NCBI GenBank assembly: GCA_937139415.1 | Contig: CAKZPS010000022.1 | Span: forward strand, 1 to 64,000 | Source: an uncultured bacterium | GTDB lineage: Bacteria; Atribacterota; Atribacteria; Atribacterales; Caldatribacteriaceae | DNA length: 64,000 bases | Reading direction: 5' to 3' | Part shown: one piece after another, positions 37,723 through 46,250 of the stretch | Numbering within the stretch: position 1 is the stretch's first letter | Layout: each line of letters starts with the position of its first letter | Made by a program: the position numbers and the translations under genes | Notes under the pieces: model-generated | The model's input: the letters and a program-made list of their open reading frames with translations, nothing else | What the model was told of the DNA's origin: nothing | The model's database searches: none

Positions 37723-38673
37723 TTACGAGCTTTTTCGAAAAGCATGGGATATGCTTTCAATGCGGGCAAAGGTTTCGGCATCGATATCGATATGGAAGAC
37801 CTGGGCAATTACTTGAGTCCAACCATGGATAAAGTAGAGCCACCCATCCTCAACATGGAGTTTCCGCGACTCTCTCTGTGCCAAAGCTTGGTGCATAAAA
37901 AGCAAATCGCCTCGATAGTTCAATTCCCACACTAAACTGTGGAGAGGAAATACACATCGATCAGTTAAAGGAGAACCAGGGCGATCCTTTCCTAACCCGG
38001 TAGCATTGACCACCAACGAATACGGTTTGAGCTTACTCAAAATCTGATCATTCACGGTCGGTTCTGGTGAATGGATATACTCAGCACTGATTTCAGGATT
38101 AATGATTTCCATGATTTCCTTCATCCTCAATAATCGAGGGGTAGTCCGATTGGAGACGAAAAGTCGAGAGGGCGTATTCCCTTTTTTCTTGGGATCGAAG
38201 AGATATGCGGCAATAGCCCGCGCACTCCCTCCTGCTCCCATGATGAAAACCTCTCCACCGTGGTCTTTCCAAAATTGGGGAGGAATAAAAGCTTCCATGG
38301 CAAGGCCACTCGATATTGGATCCTTAGCATGTCCCTCTAAACGCCCGTCCACTTTAGAAATCGAAGAGAGTTCCCCAAAAAGTTGAGCATAGGGGTCAAG
38401 ATAGTCGAACATATCTCGACACGCTTCGAAGAGATCAATTTTGTGGGTGGTAACGAGAGCCCCTAAGGAGAGGGGATCATTTTTGATAAAATCCACTACC
38501 TCCCGATATACCGAGTGAGGAGCATGAATCTCAATGTCAATTCCCTTCAACACAGCTTCTTTGAGATTCAAACATTGAGCCCACTGCGGGAAAAGCTTCA
38601 TGATGGAAGACTGTGAAGTGGTTACCCCGATAAAATACATGGTCGGTTGAGTCGCTTTGGCCGGAAGTTCCAT
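37723..38673 (-). CDS. Shikimate dehydrogenase-like protein in a sugar operon
   Basis: 316 residues. The fold and motifs are those of shikimate/quinate dehydrogenases: the catalytic Lys78 in VTTHK and Asp118 in AKDPISSG keep the Lys-Asp pair, and GAGGSARA (146-153) is the NAD(P) loop followed by SNRT. The substrate-binding part differs from AroE: the usual NxTxPHK and GxNTD are changed to VTTHK and HAKD, and the protein is some 40 residues longer. No other aromatic-pathway gene is nearby. It is the last gene of the locus A operon, so it probably acts on a sugar- or polyol-derived acid or cyclitol rather than on 3-dehydroshikimate (inference). Confidence 0.75.
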   Translation of the reverse strand: MELPAKATQPTMYFIGVTTSQSSIMKLFPQWAQCLNLKEAVLKGIDIEIHAPHSVYREVVDFIKNDPLSLGALVTTHKIDLFEACRDMFDYLDPYAQLFGELSSISKVDGRLEGHAKDPISSGLAMEAFIPPQFWKDHGGEVFIMGAGGSARAIAAYLFDPKKKGNTPSRLFVSNRTTPRLLRMKEIMEIINPEISAEYIHSPEPTVNDQILSKLKPYSLVVNATGLGKDRPGSPLTDRCVFPLHSLVWELNYRGDLLFMHQALAQRESRKLHVEDGWLYFIHGWTQVIAQVFHIDIDAETFARIESISHAFRKSS

Positions 38674-38684
38674 GACACTCTCTC

Positions 38685-39272
38685 CTAAACATTTTTTTTC
38701 CAGTAAGGATTAGGAATAAGCTGTACTTTACCATTTCTTTCTACCACTAACTGAGGAAAACCGTGTCTTTCAATCGTAGCATAGTCGTGCCCCGCATCTC
38801 CCGGGAAAATACAATAGAAAATGAGCGGTTCTTGACCTACGTTGACGGTACGGTGAGACCAATAGGGAGGAATGTAGGAAGAAGAACCTGGAAACATATC
38901 CAAGACTTCAAATTCCCCTTCTACTGACTCCATGAGGAGTTTTCCCGTTCCTTGCAGGCAAAAATAAATCTCCGCGGTTTCCAATTTTTCATGTCGATGG
39001 CCTTTGGTAAAAAAGAACTCCTCTCCAACTCGCCCCGGGTAGAGAATGGTAGTACAATGGCCCAAATGCCCTCCCTCTTCAGGAACATCAGCGTAAATCA
39101 CTTCGTACATGAGAGGGTCATCATGGTGAATGAGTTCTTCGGCAGCTTTCTGGTTGTAAAAGAGCGGTTTTAAATCACTCACTCGGCGAAGCACTCGCTT
39201 CCCAGGAGAGAGCTCACCCGTCTTAAAGTTAATGACCACATTGAACGGCTTCATAATCTTCATGACACTCAT
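38685..39272 (-). CDS. Cupin-type phosphoglucose isomerase (archaeal-like)
   Basis: 195 residues. The cupin barrel carries the cPGI family pattern: FFTKGHRHEKLETAEIYFC (metal-binding His-His-Glu) and YIPPYWSHRTVNVG (the fourth His), then FPGDAGHDYATI. These are the hallmarks of the metal-dependent glucose-6-phosphate isomerases first described in Pyrococcus and Thermococcus. It may interconvert glucose 6-phosphate and fructose 6-phosphate or a related sugar phosphate. Start ATG at 39270-39272; the ATG at 39263 is also possible. It lies 11 bases before the shikimate-dehydrogenase-like gene. Confidence 0.83.
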   Translation of the reverse strand: MSVMKIMKPFNVVINFKTGELSPGKRVLRRVSDLKPLFYNQKAAEELIHHDDPLMYEVIYADVPEEGGHLGHCTTILYPGRVGEEFFFTKGHRHEKLETAEIYFCLQGTGKLLMESVEGEFEVLDMFPGSSSYIPPYWSHRTVNVGQEPLIFYCIFPGDAGHDYATIERHGFPQLVVERNGKVQLIPNPYWKKNV

Positions 39273-39286
39273 CCTTTCTCCATGAA

Positions 39287-40309
39287 TTAGGGGGTAAGAA
39301 CAACTTTGAGAGACTTTTGGGATTCCATGAGTTGTAATCCTTCCTCAATTTTCTCCAAAGGGAGAGTATGACTCACAAGGTAAGATAAATCTATACGTCG
39401 AGTCAACAAAAGCTCCAAAGCGTAACGAAAGTGAAAATTATTCGATCTCGTCGTACCTGTCACAAGAAGCTCTTTATAATGGATGAGATTGCTGGGAAGA
39501 GGAACGTCTTTAACCTGAGGAGGTAAACCACCAAAAAAGTTAATCCGCCCGTAGGTTTCTGCTATCTCTAAGGCTTCCCTTTGCGCACTTGGAGAGGGTG
39601 CCGCTACAATAACGACATCCGCCGAACCGAGCTTTTCTTTGACACTCTCCTTTTCTACCAAGATGGTATTGGCTCCGCGACTCTGTGCCACCTGCAAACG
39701 CTCAGGACTCAAATCGGCAATCCATACTTCTTTTGCCCCAAAGTGTCGAGCAAGTTCCCAAAACATGAGACCGATAGGACCAGCCCCATAAATGAGGACC
39801 CGATCTTGAAAATCTACCTTTAAAGGGAGAAATCCGTGAACAACACAGGCAAGCGCCTCCACAAAAGCAACATCAATAAAATGAACCTCAGGAGGAAGGA
39901 CTACCACATTCCCTTGAGTCACTACCCTTTTGGGTACCAGCATAAATTCTGCAAAACCACCATCCACAGTAACGCCGATAGCCCGCGTCTCCGGACAATG
40001 ATGCGTCAATCCTTGAATGCAATACCTACATTGTCCACATCCGTAATTGGGCGCAACGGCGACTTTCGATCCTTCCGGGAGCCCTTCTACCCCTTTACCT
40101 TTTGCCACAATTATTCCCACAACTTCATGACCCAAAATTCGCTCTTCGTCCTGCTTAATACTTCCGTGTCCTCGACGGGCAATACGCAAATCGGTCCCAC
40201 AGAGTGCTGCCGCTTTGACTTCAATAACTACTTCACCTTCACCCGGTACGGGCACGGGTTTTTCTCTTATCTCTATATGTGGAGGATAGGAAAACACTGC
40301 TGCTCTCAT
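39287..40309 (-). CDS. Zinc-dependent medium-chain alcohol/polyol dehydrogenase (locus A)
   Basis: 340 residues. Catalytic zinc ligands are in CGTDLR and GHEVVG, structural zinc cysteines in CGQCRYCIQGLTHHC, and the NAD loop is GAGPIGLMFW. It belongs to the sorbitol/threonine dehydrogenase type of MDR enzymes and should oxidise a secondary hydroxyl of a polyol or sugar acid. The exact substrate is not readable. 16 bases separate it from the kinase gene upstream. Confidence 0.87.
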   Translation of the reverse strand: MRAAVFSYPPHIEIREKPVPVPGEGEVVIEVKAAALCGTDLRIARRGHGSIKQDEERILGHEVVGIIVAKGKGVEGLPEGSKVAVAPNYGCGQCRYCIQGLTHHCPETRAIGVTVDGGFAEFMLVPKRVVTQGNVVVLPPEVHFIDVAFVEALACVVHGFLPLKVDFQDRVLIYGAGPIGLMFWELARHFGAKEVWIADLSPERLQVAQSRGANTILVEKESVKEKLGSADVVIVAAPSPSAQREALEIAETYGRINFFGGLPPQVKDVPLPSNLIHYKELLVTGTTRSNNFHFRYALELLLTRRIDLSYLVSHTLPLEKIEEGLQLMESQKSLKVVLTP

Positions 40310-40325
40310 GATTTTTTCCGCCTTT

Positions 40326-41861
40326 CTAAAAGAATAACTCTCCGTGATTTTGAAAAACTTTTCCCATCTTTTCCATCACTTCGAGATAAAAAGGGAGGAG
40401 TTTTTCATAAAATCTGGAGAGTTTTTCGTCCGGATAGTGAACCTGCACTTTTCTCACCGACTGTAAGGCTTTCTCTTTCAAATCGGTAAAAACACCTACT
40501 CCAAAACCGGCTAAAAGCGCCGAACCCCAAATGGCACATTCCTTCCGATCAATCTCGGTATAAGGGATACCAAGCACGCTCGCCTTGATGCGATTCCACA
40601 GAGAACTCTTCGCACCTCCCCCAATCACTCGTACCTCGAAAAACTGTGCTTCAGGGAGTGACTCTCGAATAATTTTCAAGTAATAGGCGTATTCGAAAGC
40701 AATTCCCTCTAAAATAGCACGAAAAAGGTGTTCTCGCTTGTGTTCCCAACTAAATCCGGCAAAAACTCCCCTAAAATAGGGTTCTCCTGGGCAATTCCGG
40801 CCTCGAAGATGAGGGATAAAAACAATCGGAACAGGGGATGAAGCAACTCCTTCCACCTTTTCATTAATCAAAGTGAATGCTTGGGAAGAAGAAGCAAGTT
40901 CACTGAAGAACTCGTCCTTCGCCCACTCGAGATCCAGCCCACCTCCGTTGATATAAGCCATAGGATAGTAGTCATCTCGCATAACCGCGCGAGGGAAAAG
41001 CAAGGTTTTATACTTCACATCAGGGACGTACTGGTCAACATATAAACTGAAGCAAGAAGCCGTACCAGCTACATCAAAAGCCATTCCTCTCTCTACTACT
41101 CCAGCGCCCAAATTATTTGCTGCTTGATCTCCACATCCTGCTATGATCGGCATACCTTCCCAAAGACCCATCTCCTCTGCCCACGATTTCTGCAACTCCC
41201 CGATTACCTTCCATGGTTCTACTACGCGTGGGAATTTCTCCTCCTCCACCCCAAAAAGCGATACAAGCTCCGCATCCCAGGTTGCCTCCTTAAGATTGGC
41301 AAAACAAGAGAAGTGGAGATAGGTATAATCAATAAACGTCTCTGCGCCACCGAGACCAGCAAATTTCTGTGCCACCCAACAAGAAGGAACGGTAAATTTC
41401 GCTATCTTACGGTAAATATCAGGATGTTCATGCTTCCACCATAAAATTTTCGGGCCGTGATTAATGCTGGGAGCCATTCCCGAGCGAAGAGTGATGAGAT
41501 CCTCCGCTTTTTCTCGCATCACCCGCGCGTAGGGAGCAGAACGCACATCGAGCCATGAATCATACGGAGTAGCAGGCTCTCCCTTCTCATCCACACCCAT
41601 AATGCCAGCCATTTGACCATCCAAGGCCATCGCTCCAACTTCTCGAGGGGATACCCCACTTTTTTCTACTACCTCCCGTACCGTTTCTACTACTGATTCC
41701 AACATTTCGTAAGGCTCCTGAATAACACTGCCATCTTTACCATAGATAAGATGAGAATTCTTTCTGGCCAGAGCCAAGAGGTTCCCTTCTTGGTCAAAGA
41801 GGCCGGTCTTTGTGGCCGTAGTCCCCAAATCACAACCAATAAAGTAACGCACGTTCACCAC
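40326..41861 (-). CDS. FGGY-family carbohydrate kinase (locus A)
   Basis: 511 residues. N-terminal YFIGCDLGTTATKTGLFD, a DGQMAGIMGVD block, the catalytic region IIAGCGDQAANNLGAG, and a C-terminal VIGGGAKSSLWNRI. It differs from the QMHG kinases (QMAG here) and so probably has another substrate than the plus-strand kinase. Two adjacent GTG codons (41859-41861 or the next) can serve as start, behind AAGGAGA; the gene overlaps the Gfo/Idh gene by seven bases. Confidence 0.87.
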   Translation of the reverse strand: MVNVRYFIGCDLGTTATKTGLFDQEGNLLALARKNSHLIYGKDGSVIQEPYEMLESVVETVREVVEKSGVSPREVGAMALDGQMAGIMGVDEKGEPATPYDSWLDVRSAPYARVMREKAEDLITLRSGMAPSINHGPKILWWKHEHPDIYRKIAKFTVPSCWVAQKFAGLGGAETFIDYTYLHFSCFANLKEATWDAELVSLFGVEEEKFPRVVEPWKVIGELQKSWAEEMGLWEGMPIIAGCGDQAANNLGAGVVERGMAFDVAGTASCFSLYVDQYVPDVKYKTLLFPRAVMRDDYYPMAYINGGGLDLEWAKDEFFSELASSSQAFTLINEKVEGVASSPVPIVFIPHLRGRNCPGEPYFRGVFAGFSWEHKREHLFRAILEGIAFEYAYYLKIIRESLPEAQFFEVRVIGGGAKSSLWNRIKASVLGIPYTEIDRKECAIWGSALLAGFGVGVFTDLKEKALQSVRKVQVHYPDEKLSRFYEKLLPFYLEVMEKMGKVFQNHGELFF

Positions 41862-42883
41862 TCTCCTTCAAGAGATACCGGCGTTCCCAACTCTAAGGAT
41901 CGATGGGCAGCCTCTACTACCTTAACCACTCGTAAACCGTCTTGAAGAGAAGGAGAAGGTGTTTCGTCTTCCACAATACAGCGAATGAACGATCCCATTT
42001 CCTCAAGATATCCCTCGCGGAAACGATTTCTCCAACTCGCCTGCGTGTCCCGTACTGCTTTTTTATCTCCTGTGTAGACGATGGGGCCGGTTGACACGGT
42101 TTCTCCAACTTGGATCATACCTTCTGTACCTAAGATCTCTACCCGAGCATCATAAGCATAGCCGACCGGACATCCCCCATCAACCACTCCAAAAGGACCC
42201 TCATGAAAGGCAACAGTCAATACATAATGATCATAAAAATCGGGAAATTGTTCCTTTGCTTCTTGCCCTTTGAAATTTTTAGCCATCAAGAAAACACGCT
42301 CTGGCTGCTTTTCAGCAAACCATAACACCGTATCTACATCGTGAGAAGAAACTTCGGCCAACATTCCTCCGCTCTTTTGTCGGTCCCAGATCCATGCGGG
42401 GGGCAATCCGGGACCACGACCAGTAGACTTAATGAGCACTATTTCACCAATTTTACCCTCCCGAATCATCTCCCAAGCCCTCTTTATTCCCGGATCATAT
42501 CGACGCATAAAACCGATTTGAAACTTCACCCCCGTCTCATCGATAATTGCTTCGATTTTCTGCGCTTCTTCCTGAGTTTGAGCAAGGGGTTTTTCACAAA
42601 AAATATGTTTTCCGGCTTTCGCAGCTACTTCTATGACCTCACGATGAGTAAAAGTCAAAGAAGCAATACACACCGCATCACATGCTTCTTTTTCCAAGGC
42701 GTCAGCGATATTCGTATAGCACCGCACGACTCCCCCGAGTTCTCGGGCGGATTTCTGTGCTTGCTCCATATTCACATCTACTAACGCAGTAAGATGGGCT
42801 TCGGGAATATAATGTACCAGGTTGTGGGCATGCACCATCCCTGCTCTACCCGCTCCCACTAAAATAAAACGAATAGCGTCCAT
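41855..42883 (-). CDS. Gfo/Idh/MocA-family dehydrogenase, inositol dehydrogenase-like (locus A)
   Basis: 342 residues. The NAD loop is VGAGRAGMVHAHN, the family EKPLAQTQEEA block follows, and the C-terminal alpha/beta domain has the SHDVDTVLW histidine-aspartate region. Members oxidise inositols, glucose or related pyranoses. The ATG at 42881-42883 follows GAGAGGAG; the in-frame upstream ATG lacks such a site. It follows the permease gene by 24 bases. Confidence 0.87.
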   Translation of the reverse strand: MDAIRFILVGAGRAGMVHAHNLVHYIPEAHLTALVDVNMEQAQKSARELGGVVRCYTNIADALEKEACDAVCIASLTFTHREVIEVAAKAGKHIFCEKPLAQTQEEAQKIEAIIDETGVKFQIGFMRRYDPGIKRAWEMIREGKIGEIVLIKSTGRGPGLPPAWIWDRQKSGGMLAEVSSHDVDTVLWFAEKQPERVFLMAKNFKGQEAKEQFPDFYDHYVLTVAFHEGPFGVVDGGCPVGYAYDARVEILGTEGMIQVGETVSTGPIVYTGDKKAVRDTQASWRNRFREGYLEEMGSFIRCIVEDETPSPSLQDGLRVVKVVEAAHRSLELGTPVSLEGEW

Positions 42884-42907
42884 GTGTTTCACTCCTCTCT
42901 CCAAACA

Positions 42908-43918
42908 CTACTCCCCTAATCTTCTTCTCCATTGATCAAATACTACCACTGCAATAATGAGCACTCCATTGACTACTCTTTGCCAAAATGGCTGTACATT
43001 GAGGAGATTCAAACCGTTACTGAGAACACCCATTAAGATTGCTCCGACCAAAGTACCAAAAACCGAGCCTCGCCCTCCGAAAAGATTGGTTCCTCCGATC
43101 ACTACCGCTGCAATCGTTTGTAATTCAATTCCTTCAGCCATCAAAGCATTCGCCGAATTCATTCGTCCAACTAATACCAATCCCCCAATACCACAATACA
43201 GTCCAGAGAGACCGTAAACAAGAATTTTAATCCGGTCCACATCAATCCCCGAAGCCCTGGCCGCTTCTCGATTCCCCCCTACCGCATACAATGAACGTCC
43301 AAAAACGGTACGGGAGAGAATAAACCAGGTTATGATAACCACTACTACACCGATAATTGCCGGAACTGGTATGAGCCAAATATCCCCACTCCCAAGCCAA
43401 ACTAAAACCTGGGGGAGATACCCTGCAAGTTGGGTAGCGGTGAAATGAGAAGGAACGGGAAGACCACCGGTTACAAGGAGCGAAACCCCGCGCAAGGCGC
43501 CGAGCATTCCCAAAGTAGCGATAAAATCGGGAATTTTCCCTTTTGCCACCACTACCCCACTTCCCAAACCAGCCAAGCTGGCCACTGCGATACCTAAAAG
43601 AGAACCAAGCACAAATCCCCAACCCCAATAACTCATCGCCACCGCGGCAAGACATCCACCGAGAGCAAGAAGTGATCCAACCGAGAGATCAATACCACCG
43701 GTGATAATGACCATAGTCTGGGCTGAAGCTAAAATCATAACTACCGCTACTTGCCGAAGAATGTTGAGCCAATTACTCAAAGTCATAAAATGAGGGGAGA
43801 GACTGGCAAAAGCTATACTCAAGGCAATAACCCCAACTAACGATCCCCCCCGTAACACTATGCTTCGCAAAGAAGGTATCAACGCAAACGTGCTAACGAC
43901 TACTTTGTCCTTAGCCAT
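42908..43918 (-). CDS. Ribose/inositol-type ABC transporter permease (locus A)
   Basis: 336 residues with eight to ten membrane helices. RbsC-family signatures are present: ITGGIDLSVGSLLALGG, GGNREAARASGIDVDRIK (the ATPase-coupling loop) and AAVVIGGTNLFGGRGSVFGTLVGA. It forms the membrane channel with the ATPase gene it overlaps by eight bases. Confidence 0.9.
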   Translation of the reverse strand: MAKDKVVVSTFALIPSLRSIVLRGGSLVGVIALSIAFASLSPHFMTLSNWLNILRQVAVVMILASAQTMVIITGGIDLSVGSLLALGGCLAAVAMSYWGWGFVLGSLLGIAVASLAGLGSGVVVAKGKIPDFIATLGMLGALRGVSLLVTGGLPVPSHFTATQLAGYLPQVLVWLGSGDIWLIPVPAIIGVVVVIITWFILSRTVFGRSLYAVGGNREAARASGIDVDRIKILVYGLSGLYCGIGGLVLVGRMNSANALMAEGIELQTIAAVVIGGTNLFGGRGSVFGTLVGAILMGVLSNGLNLLNVQPFWQRVVNGVLIIAVVVFDQWRRRLGE

Positions 43919-45440
43919 TCAAAACCACCTCTTTCGCGAGCACTCCACTTGCCGCAGCGATAAGTTCCGATTTCGTTATAGCACGAAGGTTTTCAAAGGT
44001 TGCCACAATTCTTCCTCCCCGCATGACTACTATTCGATCACCCAGTTCTAAGGCTTCAGGAGCTTCTGAAGTAATATAGACGATGACCAATCCTAAGGAA
44101 GCCAAAGTACGAGCCAACTCACGAACCTCAAACTTCGCCCCTACATCAATACCCCGGGTCGGTTCATCCATGATCAATACCTTCGGATTTCGGGCTAACC
44201 ACCTCGCCAAAAGAACCTTTTGTTGATTTCCTCCACTCAAAAAGAGCACCTGACGGAAAACATGAGGAGTTCTAATCCGCAAATCATTGACGAATTTCTT
44301 CGCTATGCGATGTTCCTCCTCAAGATCTAAAATACCCCTTCGCGAAACTTTTTCTAATACTGCCAAAGTGATGTTCGCAAAGACTGGCATCTCGTATACC
44401 AATCCCTGTCTCCTATCTTCGGGAATATAACCAATTCCTCTCTCCACTGCCTCAAGCGGGGAGGAAATGTGAACTTCCCCGCCTTGCAAGAAAATTTTTC
44501 CAGTCAATTTTTTGAGACCGAATATTCCTTCTGCTAAGGTGGTACGTCCCGAACCAACTAACCCAAAAATAATTAAGATCTCACCGCGATGAATGTCTAA
44601 GTGAATATCTCGCACAAAATTTTCCACCGTAACGTCTCTCAGGCTTAACACAACTTCCCGACCTTTTTCAGACAAAGCGGCGGGAGTAGTTTGCTTCGCT
44701 TCTAAGGTTCTTCCCGTCATGTGGAAGATAATATCGTGTTCGGTGAGATTTTCTCTCAAAGCAGTGATCACCTTGACTCCATCTCGAAGTACCGTAATCC
44801 GATCAGAAATAGTAAGCGCTTCATTAATTTTATGAGAGATAAAAATAATGGCCTTACTTTCCTTCTTAATTTCTCGAAGGAGTACGAATAATCTTTCGAT
44901 TTCTTTATCGCTCAAAGCCGAAGTAGGCTCGTCGAGCAAAAAGACCTGAACATGAGGTTTGGCCATCGCCTTGAGGATTTCAACCATTTGCTGTTCTGCC
45001 ACACTCAATTTTTCTACGGTTGTCTGCGGAGCAATAGTAAGACCGAAGCGCTGTAAAAGTTGTTCCGCCTCTGCCTTTAAAGCCTTCCAATCGATCATCA
45101 ATCCTTGTTTATGCCATCTTCCCAAAAAAAGATTCTCCGCTACGCTCAGGTAAGGAACCAAAGAGAGCTCTTGTTGAACTAAAGCTACTCCTGCTGCGAT
45201 GGCGTCTTTGGGACTTCGGAAATCTACTTTCCGATCACCGAGGAAAATCTCCCCACTGTCCTTGCGAGTAATTCCCGAAAGAATTTTCATCAAGGTGGAC
45301 TTCCCTGCTCCGTTTTCCCCTAAAACGGCGTGAACTTCCCCAGAAAATACTTCTAAACTTACTTTATCAAGTGCTCTTACTCCGGGAAATTCTTTGCATA
45401 TATCTTTAAGAACTAAGAGCGGTTTCTTTTCATTCACCAC
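43911..45440 (-). CDS. Sugar ABC transporter ATPase, two nucleotide-binding domains (locus A)
   Basis: 509 residues of the RbsA/MglA type. The first domain has Walker A GENGAGKST and signature LSVAEQQMVEI. The second has GLVGSGRTT, a degenerate Walker A, and LSGGNQQKVLLARWL with LIMDEPTRGIDVG. Both domains are complete. GTG at 45438-45440 is the start, behind GGAGGG. The seven-base overlap with the SDR gene indicates coupling. Confidence 0.92.
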   Translation of the reverse strand: MVNEKKPLLVLKDICKEFPGVRALDKVSLEVFSGEVHAVLGENGAGKSTLMKILSGITRKDSGEIFLGDRKVDFRSPKDAIAAGVALVQQELSLVPYLSVAENLFLGRWHKQGLMIDWKALKAEAEQLLQRFGLTIAPQTTVEKLSVAEQQMVEILKAMAKPHVQVFLLDEPTSALSDKEIERLFVLLREIKKESKAIIFISHKINEALTISDRITVLRDGVKVITALRENLTEHDIIFHMTGRTLEAKQTTPAALSEKGREVVLSLRDVTVENFVRDIHLDIHRGEILIIFGLVGSGRTTLAEGIFGLKKLTGKIFLQGGEVHISSPLEAVERGIGYIPEDRRQGLVYEMPVFANITLAVLEKVSRRGILDLEEEHRIAKKFVNDLRIRTPHVFRQVLFLSGGNQQKVLLARWLARNPKVLIMDEPTRGIDVGAKFEVRELARTLASLGLVIVYITSEAPEALELGDRIVVMRGGRIVATFENLRAITKSELIAAASGVLAKEVVLNG

Positions 45441-46201
45441 GCGGTATACCCTCCATCAACACTCAAGATCGCGCCAGTAGCATAGGCAATAGCATCCGAG
45501 GCGAGAAAGAGAATCGCCGCAGCGATTTCCCGCGGGGTACCCAAGCGACGTAAAGGCCTGCTTTCTTCTAAAGTTCTCTTGGTAGACACTGGATCGCTTT
45601 CTTTGGTCAAAGCTTGCTCTACCAAAGGAGTGAAGGTAGTACCTGGACAGACACAATTGACCCGTATACCGTAGGGAGCAAGATCAACTGCACAGCTTTG
45701 TGTGATGGAGATAACCGCTGCCTTGGAAAGATTATAGATTACCTGCCCTTTAATACCCACCAAACCTGCTTCGGAAGCCACGTTGACAATAACCCCATAA
45801 TGGTTCTTTTTCATTTCTAAAGCGGCATATTTCGTGCATAAAAGGACTCCTCTAACGTTTACCGCCACAATCTGCTGAAAATCTTCTTCCGAATAGGAGA
45901 GAACATCGCCTTTGCGATAGATTCCTGCATTGTTGACCAAGATATCAAGCCGCCCAAAGGTATCGACAATAGAACGGATACCCGTCTGTACCTCCTCTTC
46001 CATAGCAACGTTCATGGGAAGGAATTCCCCCTGTCCACCCATTTCGGTGATTCTCGTTAAAACTTCTTTACCCCGTTCACGATCCACATCCCCTAAGATT
46101 ACCCGCGCGCCTTCTCGGGCAAAACACACTGCCGTCTCTGCACCAATGCCTGCCGATGCACCAGTAATGAGGACGACCTTCTCTTTCATGCCTACATCCA
46201 T
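45434..46201 (-). CDS. Short-chain dehydrogenase/reductase (locus A)
   Basis: 255 residues. Classical SDR: cofactor loop TGASAGIGAE, structural NNAG, catalytic Tyr-Lys in YNLSK with an upstream serine in NVASEAG, and C-terminal SVDGGYTAW. It would oxidise or reduce a sugar or polyol hydroxyl. The ATG at 46199-46201 follows GGAGG; that ribosome site lies immediately after the hairpin that ends the binding protein gene. Confidence 0.88.
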   Translation of the reverse strand: MDVGMKEKVVLITGASAGIGAETAVCFAREGARVILGDVDRERGKEVLTRITEMGGQGEFLPMNVAMEEEVQTGIRSIVDTFGRLDILVNNAGIYRKGDVLSYSEEDFQQIVAVNVRGVLLCTKYAALEMKKNHYGVIVNVASEAGLVGIKGQVIYNLSKAAVISITQSCAVDLAPYGIRVNCVCPGTTFTPLVEQALTKESDPVSTKRTLEESRPLRRLGTPREIAAAILFLASDAIAYATGAILSVDGGYTAW

Positions 46202-46213
46202 ATTACTACCTCC

Positions 46214-46244
46214 AAAAAAGATGGGGGCGAAAATTGCCCCCATC
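46214..46244 (-). terminator. Hairpin with T-run between binding protein and SDR genes
   Basis: Minus strand: GATGGGGGC-AATTTTC-GCCCCCATC followed at once by TTTTTT. It has the form of an intrinsic terminator but lies inside the operon, right before the SDR ribosome binding site. A partial terminator here would make more binding protein than downstream enzymes; it would also protect the upstream mRNA. Confidence 0.83.
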
Positions 46245-46250
46245 TCTCAC

